NCBI RefSeq assembly: GCF_004153455.1
Contig: NZ_SDQE01000010.1
Location: 62,001 to 126,000 of the forward strand
Direction of reading: 5' to 3'
DNA length: 64,000 nucleotides
Source of the DNA: Allopusillimonas ginsengisoli
GTDB lineage: Bacteria; Pseudomonadota; Gammaproteobacteria; Burkholderiales; Burkholderiaceae_B
Shown here: piece by piece, positions 59,861 through 64,000 of the stretch
Layout of the letters: every line of letters begins with the position of its first letter
Numbering within the stretch: position 1 is the first letter of the stretch
The notes under the pieces: generated by a model
Told to the model about the DNA's origin: nothing
Databases searched by the model: none
Seen by the model: the letters and a program-made list of their open reading frames with translations, nothing else
Position numbers and translations under genes: made by a program

Positions 59861-61747
59861 CTAGACTGCCCAGCACGAGCAGCCCAGGGCGCCAAAGAAT
59901 CCCTTGAAATCCTGCACCGGCACATTGGCGCCCCACGCACGCGCGTGATGGTGCCCATGCAGACTGCACGCATGCGCGCAGCCGCACGCAGCAACCGCAT
60001 TGAGGCTCAGCGACTGCTTGCCTGCGCCTTCTGGCTCGCCCCATGCCGCATACCCCTTGAAACTGCGGGCTGGCGACCAGTCTGGCATGGCGGGGGGCAC
60101 AGGGTTGTCGTCAAATGGCGCAAAATCGCCCGCCCCATAAACCACGCGTCCGCCTACCACTGTCAGGTCCGAGGTAAGAAAGGAGATTTCGTCTTCGGCA
60201 CAGGCAAAATAATCTTTGCTTGGCACGATAAAGTCAGCAAACTGGCCTTTTTCAATGCGGCCACGCTCATTCTCCTGATTGGAGAACCAGGCCACTTTTT
60301 CTGTCCACATGCGTAATGCAGTTTCGCGATCCAGACAATTGCGCTGCGGATAAATGCGCAATCCGCCTACCGTCTTGCCGGTGATCATCCACGCCAGCGA
60401 CACCCAAGGGTTATAGGACGCCACGCGCGTGGCATCGGTGCCGGCAGACACCTTGACGCCTTTATCAAGCATGCGTGCAATGGGCGGCGTGGCCTCCGCG
60501 GCCGCCACGCCATAACGTTCAACAAAGTACTCTCCCTGGTAAGCCATGCGGTGCTGTACCGCGATACCTCCACCCAACGCGGCAATGCGGTCAATGGACC
60601 TATCTGAAATGGTTTCCGCGTGATCAAAGAACCAGTTCAGGCCTTCCAGGGGAATATCCTGATTCACCTTCTCAAAGACATCCAGCGCACGTGAAATGGT
60701 TTCGTCATAGGTTGCATGCAGCCGCCAGGGCCATCGGTTCTGTGCGAGTATGCGAACCACCTCTTCCAGCTCGCCCTCCATTTCCGGGGGCATATCTGGC
60801 CGCGGCTGCCGGAAATCCTCGAAGTCTGCGGCTGAAAACACCAGCATTTCCCCTGCCCCGTTGTGCCGAAAATAATCCGTACCCTGCTTGTATTTCACCG
60901 AGGACGTCCATTTCAGGAAGTCTTCCTTTTCTTCTTTGGGTTTCTGAGTGAAAAGGTTATAGGCCAGACGAACCGTCATCTGGCCTTCGTCCGCCAGTTG
61001 CCGCACGACGGCATAATCTTCCGGATAGTTCTGAAAACCGCCTCCGGCATCAATCACGCCCGTAACACCCAAGCGATTCAGTTCACGCATAAAGTGCCGC
61101 GTGGAGTTGATCTGGTATTCCAATGGCAGCTTGGGCCCTTTGGCCAGCGTTGCGTACAGAATCATCGCATTAGGCTTCGCAAGCAGCAGGCCAGTTGGAT
61201 TGCCCTGTCCGTCGCGCGTGATCTCGCCCCCCGGCGGTTCGGGGGTTTCTTTGGTGTATCCCACTGCGCGCAAAGCCGCGCGATTCAACAACGCCCTATC
61301 GTATAAATGCAGCAGGAACACGGGCGTGTCGGGTGCCACGGCGTTGATCTCATCGATGGTGGGCAAGCGCTTTTCGGTGAACTGATGTTCAGTAAAGCCG
61401 CCAACGACGCGCACCCACTGCGGCGCAGGAGTCACCGCCACCTGGCGCTTGAGCATGTCCATCGCGTCGGCCAGAGACCTGACCCCATCCCAACGCAGTT
61501 CCAGGTTGTAGTTGAGCCCGCCTCGCACCACGTGCGTGTGATTGTCGAACAGCCCGGGAAGAGCGCTCCTGCGACATAGATCAATGGTTCTGGTATCTGA
61601 TCCAGCAAGCGCCAGTATCTCCTGATCCGCACCAACAGCAACAAACTTGCCATCCTTGATGGCTACGGCCGTAGCCTGTGGATTTGACGGATCCAGCGTG
61701 GTTATCTGACCATTGAAAAAAATAACATCAGGCAATGATGCGGCCAT
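59861..61747 (-). CDS. Amidohydrolase, YtcJ-like, with Cys/His-rich tail
   Basis: A 628-residue metal-dependent hydrolase of the YtcJ group. Metal His70 and His72 lie in FDNHTHVVRGG, with further ligands likely in WRLHATYDETI, FFDHAETISD and the Asp of SAGTDATRVASYNPW. The C-terminal 45 residues hold a cluster (ACGCAHACSLHGHHHA and a final GCSCWAV) suited to binding a metal. The substrate class (aryl amide or cyclic imide) is unknown. It is 47 bp from the XapX gene, in the same minus-strand run. Confidence 0.87.
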   Translation of the reverse strand: MAASLPDVIFFNGQITTLDPSNPQATAVAIKDGKFVAVGADQEILALAGSDTRTIDLCRRSALPGLFDNHTHVVRGGLNYNLELRWDGVRSLADAMDMLKRQVAVTPAPQWVRVVGGFTEHQFTEKRLPTIDEINAVAPDTPVFLLHLYDRALLNRAALRAVGYTKETPEPPGGEITRDGQGNPTGLLLAKPNAMILYATLAKGPKLPLEYQINSTRHFMRELNRLGVTGVIDAGGGFQNYPEDYAVVRQLADEGQMTVRLAYNLFTQKPKEEKEDFLKWTSSVKYKQGTDYFRHNGAGEMLVFSAADFEDFRQPRPDMPPEMEGELEEVVRILAQNRWPWRLHATYDETISRALDVFEKVNQDIPLEGLNWFFDHAETISDRSIDRIAALGGGIAVQHRMAYQGEYFVERYGVAAAEATPPIARMLDKGVKVSAGTDATRVASYNPWVSLAWMITGKTVGGLRIYPQRNCLDRETALRMWTEKVAWFSNQENERGRIEKGQFADFIVPSKDYFACAEDEISFLTSDLTVVGGRVVYGAGDFAPFDDNPVPPAMPDWSPARSFKGYAAWGEPEGAGKQSLSLNAVAACGCAHACSLHGHHHARAWGANVPVQDFKGFFGALGCSCWAV

Positions 61748-61794
61748 GGCAGTTGCTCCTTTCTGGTTGGTATCGATGTGGGCAGCCCATTGTG

Positions 61795-62067
61795 CTAACT
61801 ATGGTCTTTCTTGACCACTTTGGACGCAACAGTTCGCCCGGGAAGCTCACCAAACACATGACTGACCGCATGCTCCTGATCGCACGCGGCAACAAACGCG
61901 GTGCCTTTCAACAATTGCTTGCCAACGGGGATAACTTGCTCGCCAATGAGCATGCCAAGCAAGCCAATCAAGGCGATGACGGGCGGGGCTGGAGAACGCA
62001 CATGGATCAAACTATATATGACACCAACCAGCAAGCCCGCCGCCAATGAAAACAGATAGGGTTTCAT
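61795..62067 (-). CDS. XapX domain membrane protein
   Basis: A 90-residue protein whose first 55 residues match XapX (YLFSLAAGLLVGVIYSLIHV, RSPAPPVIALIGLLGML), with two membrane helices. The charged C-terminus (HVFGELPGRTVASKVVKKDHS) is cytosolic or periplasmic. XapX proteins recur next to amidohydrolase and isochorismatase-family genes, as here, but have no assigned role. Confidence 0.85.
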   Translation of the reverse strand: MKPYLFSLAAGLLVGVIYSLIHVRSPAPPVIALIGLLGMLIGEQVIPVGKQLLKGTAFVAACDQEHAVSHVFGELPGRTVASKVVKKDHS

Positions 62068-62079
62068 TGGCGTATTCCC

Positions 62080-62733
62080 TTAGCCTTCGTGGGCATTGAA
62101 CATAGACTTGGCGTACACCAGACCAAGTCCGTAGCCACCGCCCAGCTTTTTGGCGATGCCTGTCGTCAACTCGTAGGTATCGGTGCGTGCCCAGTCGCGC
62201 TGCAGTTCCAGCAAGTACTGAAGCGACGTCATGGGCCGCGCGCCTGCCTGAATCATCCGCTCCATCGCGCGCTCGTGCGCTTCGTGGGAGACATCGCCGC
62301 AGGCATCCGCAATCACATAGACCTCAAAACCTTGTGACAGCGCAGACAGTGCAGGGCCAACAATGCACACACTGGTCCACAGCCCGCCAAACACGACGCG
62401 CTGCTTACCGATCTGGTTGATCTCGTCGATCACCGCCGCATCTTCCCACGTGTTCATGGACGTGCGATCCAGCAAAGCCTGCCCCGGAAAGGGCGAAGTA
62501 ACCTCTTCAAACATCGGGCCCGAAAAACTCTTTTCGGCCACCGTCGTTAATATGGTTGACACGCCAAATCCAGCAGCGGCGCTGGCGATCAGCCCAGCGT
62601 TGTTGCGCAAGGTGGGAATATCGATGGAGTGCGTCGCAAAAGCCATCTGGGACTGATAATCGATCAGAATCAGCGTGTGATCGCTGGGGGTCAGCAACGC
62701 GGGGCTAGGGGTGGGGCTTGCTTGAGTTGTCAT
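62080..62733 (-). CDS. Isochorismatase family cysteine hydrolase (YcaC-like)
   Basis: A 217-residue enzyme with the catalytic triad Asp25 (LILIDYQSQM), Lys68 (VAEKSF) and Cys123 (WTSVCIVGPAL), as in YcaC. It probably cleaves an amide or carbamoyl bond. It lies 12 bp upstream of XapX and 93 bp downstream of the pirin gene, on one strand. Confidence 0.92.
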   Translation of the reverse strand: MTTQASPTPSPALLTPSDHTLILIDYQSQMAFATHSIDIPTLRNNAGLIASAAAGFGVSTILTTVAEKSFSGPMFEEVTSPFPGQALLDRTSMNTWEDAAVIDEINQIGKQRVVFGGLWTSVCIVGPALSALSQGFEVYVIADACGDVSHEAHERAMERMIQAGARPMTSLQYLLELQRDWARTDTYELTTGIAKKLGGGYGLGLVYAKSMFNAHEG

Positions 62734-62826
62734 GGCAACTTTCTCCTGGGAGTCGGTGAACAGATAAAAGCGTCGGGGCGGCCCGCCGGGCCGTGAAGGA
62801 CGTCAAGGCTGTCTTTCACAACCCGG

Positions 62827-63531
62827 CTAGGCCGAGGCATCGACCAAGACCAGTTCGGAATCCTCGCTGGCGGTGACACGAATAACTTCTTGATCACGGA
62901 TTGCTCCGCCATCGCGTGCGTTCAGTTCCACCCCATCAACCGTGACACGGCCGGTGGCTGGCACGAGGTAGCCGAAGCGGTGCTTGTCCGAAAAACGGTA
63001 CTCCACCGTTTCACCTTTTTTCAGAGTGGCGCCCAGAACGCGGGCATCCGCGCGGATGGGCAGCGCATCACCGTCGCCCTCCATCCCGCTGGCCAGGGCG
63101 ATGAACTGCCCCGACCGATCAGACTTGGGAAACGGCTTCGCACCCCAAGCGGGAAGATCTCCACGGCTGTCCGGGATGATCCAGATCTGAAAAATGCGCG
63201 TTATGCCCGGCTCCATGTTGTATTCAGAATGACGTATGCCCGTACCTGCGCTCATCACCTGAACATCGCCCGCCTGCGTGCGGCCGCTGTTGCCCTGGTC
63301 GTCCTTGTGCGTAATCGCTCCCTCGCGCACATAGGTGATAATCTCCATATCTGCATGCGGATGAGGCGGAAACCCTGTGCCTGCGGCAATCGTGTCATCA
63401 TTCCATACGCGCAAGGATCCCCAGTTCAGGCGCGCCGGGTCGTGATACCCGGCAAACGAGAAGTGATGCTTGGCATCAAGCCAACCGTGGTTCGCTCCGC
63501 CAAGGCTGGCAAAGGGGCGGCGTTCGATCAT
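62827..63531 (-). CDS. Pirin family bicupin (YhhW-like)
   Basis: A 234-residue bicupin with the metal set His57, His59, His101 and Glu103 (PPHPHADMEIITYV, GIRHSEYN), at the same numbers as in E. coli YhhW, a quercetin dioxygenase-like protein. ATG 63531 has GGAG six bases upstream; two further in-frame ATGs (63543, 63549) are possible. It is divergent from the LysR gene and heads the run pirin, YcaC-like, XapX, amidohydrolase, DoxX and MFS. Confidence 0.92.
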   Translation of the reverse strand: MIERRPFASLGGANHGWLDAKHHFSFAGYHDPARLNWGSLRVWNDDTIAAGTGFPPHPHADMEIITYVREGAITHKDDQGNSGRTQAGDVQVMSAGTGIRHSEYNMEPGITRIFQIWIIPDSRGDLPAWGAKPFPKSDRSGQFIALASGMEGDGDALPIRADARVLGATLKKGETVEYRFSDKHRFGYLVPATGRVTVDGVELNARDGGAIRDQEVIRVTASEDSELVLVDASA

Positions 63532-63712
63532 GCTGCTCTCCATGTTCATCGGTTGAAAAAACACTGTATAAAGAGTCTAGATCGCTTCATGAGCGATAGA
63601 AATAGAAGAAATGGAATTGGATACTTTCCATTCCTGATGTCTGGATTAGACTGGAGGCTGCGCACGGCAATGGCATACTTCGAATCAATGCAGCCAAGAA
63701 ACTGACAAGAAC

Positions 63713-64000
63713 ATGAAGAAACTACCTGACCTGGAGGCATGGGCAATCTTTGCCAAGGTGGCTGAAACGGGCTCTTTCGCCCGCGCGGCGACAGAGTTAT
63801 CCTTGTCTCAAGCGACCGTGTCCAAGGCCATCAGCCGGCTTGAGGCACGCACCAAAACCATGCTGTTTCACCGAACGTCACGGCGCATCTCGCTGACTGA
63901 AAGCGGACGGTCCTCGCTTGAACGCGCCACGCGCATTCTCGAAGAAGGCGAAGCGATCGAAGCTGAGGTCGTTGAACAGGCCACCAGCCTGCGAGGGCCC
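63713..64000 (+). CDS. LysR family transcriptional regulator (partial)
   Basis: The first 96 residues of a LysR protein, cut by the window edge: [20 protein letters not shown], then [20 protein letters not shown] and [15 protein letters not shown] form the winged helix and linker. It is divergent from the pirin gene by 181 bp and likely regulates that operon. Confidence 0.93.
   Translation, partial: MKKLPDLEAWAIFAKVAETGSFARAATELSLSQATVSKAISRLEARTKTMLFHRTSRRISLTESGRSSLERATRILEEGEAIEAEVVEQATSLRGP

Overview
The window is about 64 kb of a GC-rich, gene-dense bacterial chromosome with no insertion sequence, phage gene, tRNA, rRNA or CRISPR array that I can see. Two periplasmic Bug-type receptors (Bordetella uptake gene family) without tripartite transporter membrane genes, a DUF4148 protein, a CaiB/acyl-CoA dehydrogenase/ligase cluster, many LysR regulators and a metal-independent KdsA point to a betaproteobacterium of the order Burkholderiales, most likely family Alcaligenaceae (Bordetella/Achromobacter/Pusillimonas relatives). 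This placement is inferred from gene content, not from a marker gene.

Layout. 1-4.5 kb: housekeeping genes kdsA, rlmA, a MATE exporter and an acyltransferase. 4.5-8.3 kb: flavin-dependent reductases (FMN reductase, old yellow enzyme with a divergent LysR) and a lipoprotein hydrolase. 8.2-14.3 kb: CoA-thioester catabolism (CaiB transferase, acyl-CoA dehydrogenase, LysR, AMP-forming ligase, Bug receptor). 14.5-23.3 kb: a peptide-type unit with a GntR regulator, a serine hydrolase, a five-gene ABC importer and an M20 peptidase; four copies of a TTGGYATRCMAA-like palindrome tie it into one regulon. 23.4-24.5 kb: a Xre/RES toxin-antitoxin pair. 24.7-29.1 kb: a five-gene extracytoplasmic flavinylation cluster (PepSY protein, DUF2271 with a covalent-FMN motif, DUF4198, ApbE, membrane-anchored NADPH flavoreductase) behind a Fur-like box.

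29-35.3 kb: HAD phosphatase, NepI-like exporter with a divergent AraC regulator, a small secreted protein, a TPR/winged-helix protein with a beta-propeller partner, and a GNAT acetyltransferase. 35.4-42.2 kb: DedA, then a divergent carboxymuconolactone decarboxylase/ECF41 sigma pair. A perfect ECF41-type promoter lies 1.6 kb further on, just before a LysR gene that leads into NmrA, Ohr/OsmC and SDR genes. 42.3-46.8 kb, all on the minus strand: Bug receptor, TauD-type dioxygenase, IclR regulator and an unrecognised 552-residue regulator-like protein.

47-51.7 kb: a class D beta-lactamase, a phospholipase D-type lipoprotein, and a rifampicin-monooxygenase-like flavoprotein with a divergent TetR regulator and two matching operators. 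51.6-57.6 kb: a CusRS/HprRS-type two-component system, a DUF305 protein, a YncE-like propeller and msrPQ. CusR/HprR-like boxes occur both beside the regulator and upstream of msrP. 57.8-64 kb: a minus-strand run (MFS exporter, DoxX, amidohydrolase, XapX, isochorismatase-family hydrolase, pirin) divergent from a LysR gene cut by the window edge.

The strongest signals beyond routine annotation are shared regulatory motifs that link neighbouring transcription units (GntR sites, ECF41 promoter, CusR/HprR boxes, TetR operators) and the flavinylation cluster. Gene identities rest on motif recognition by eye; no database search was run.
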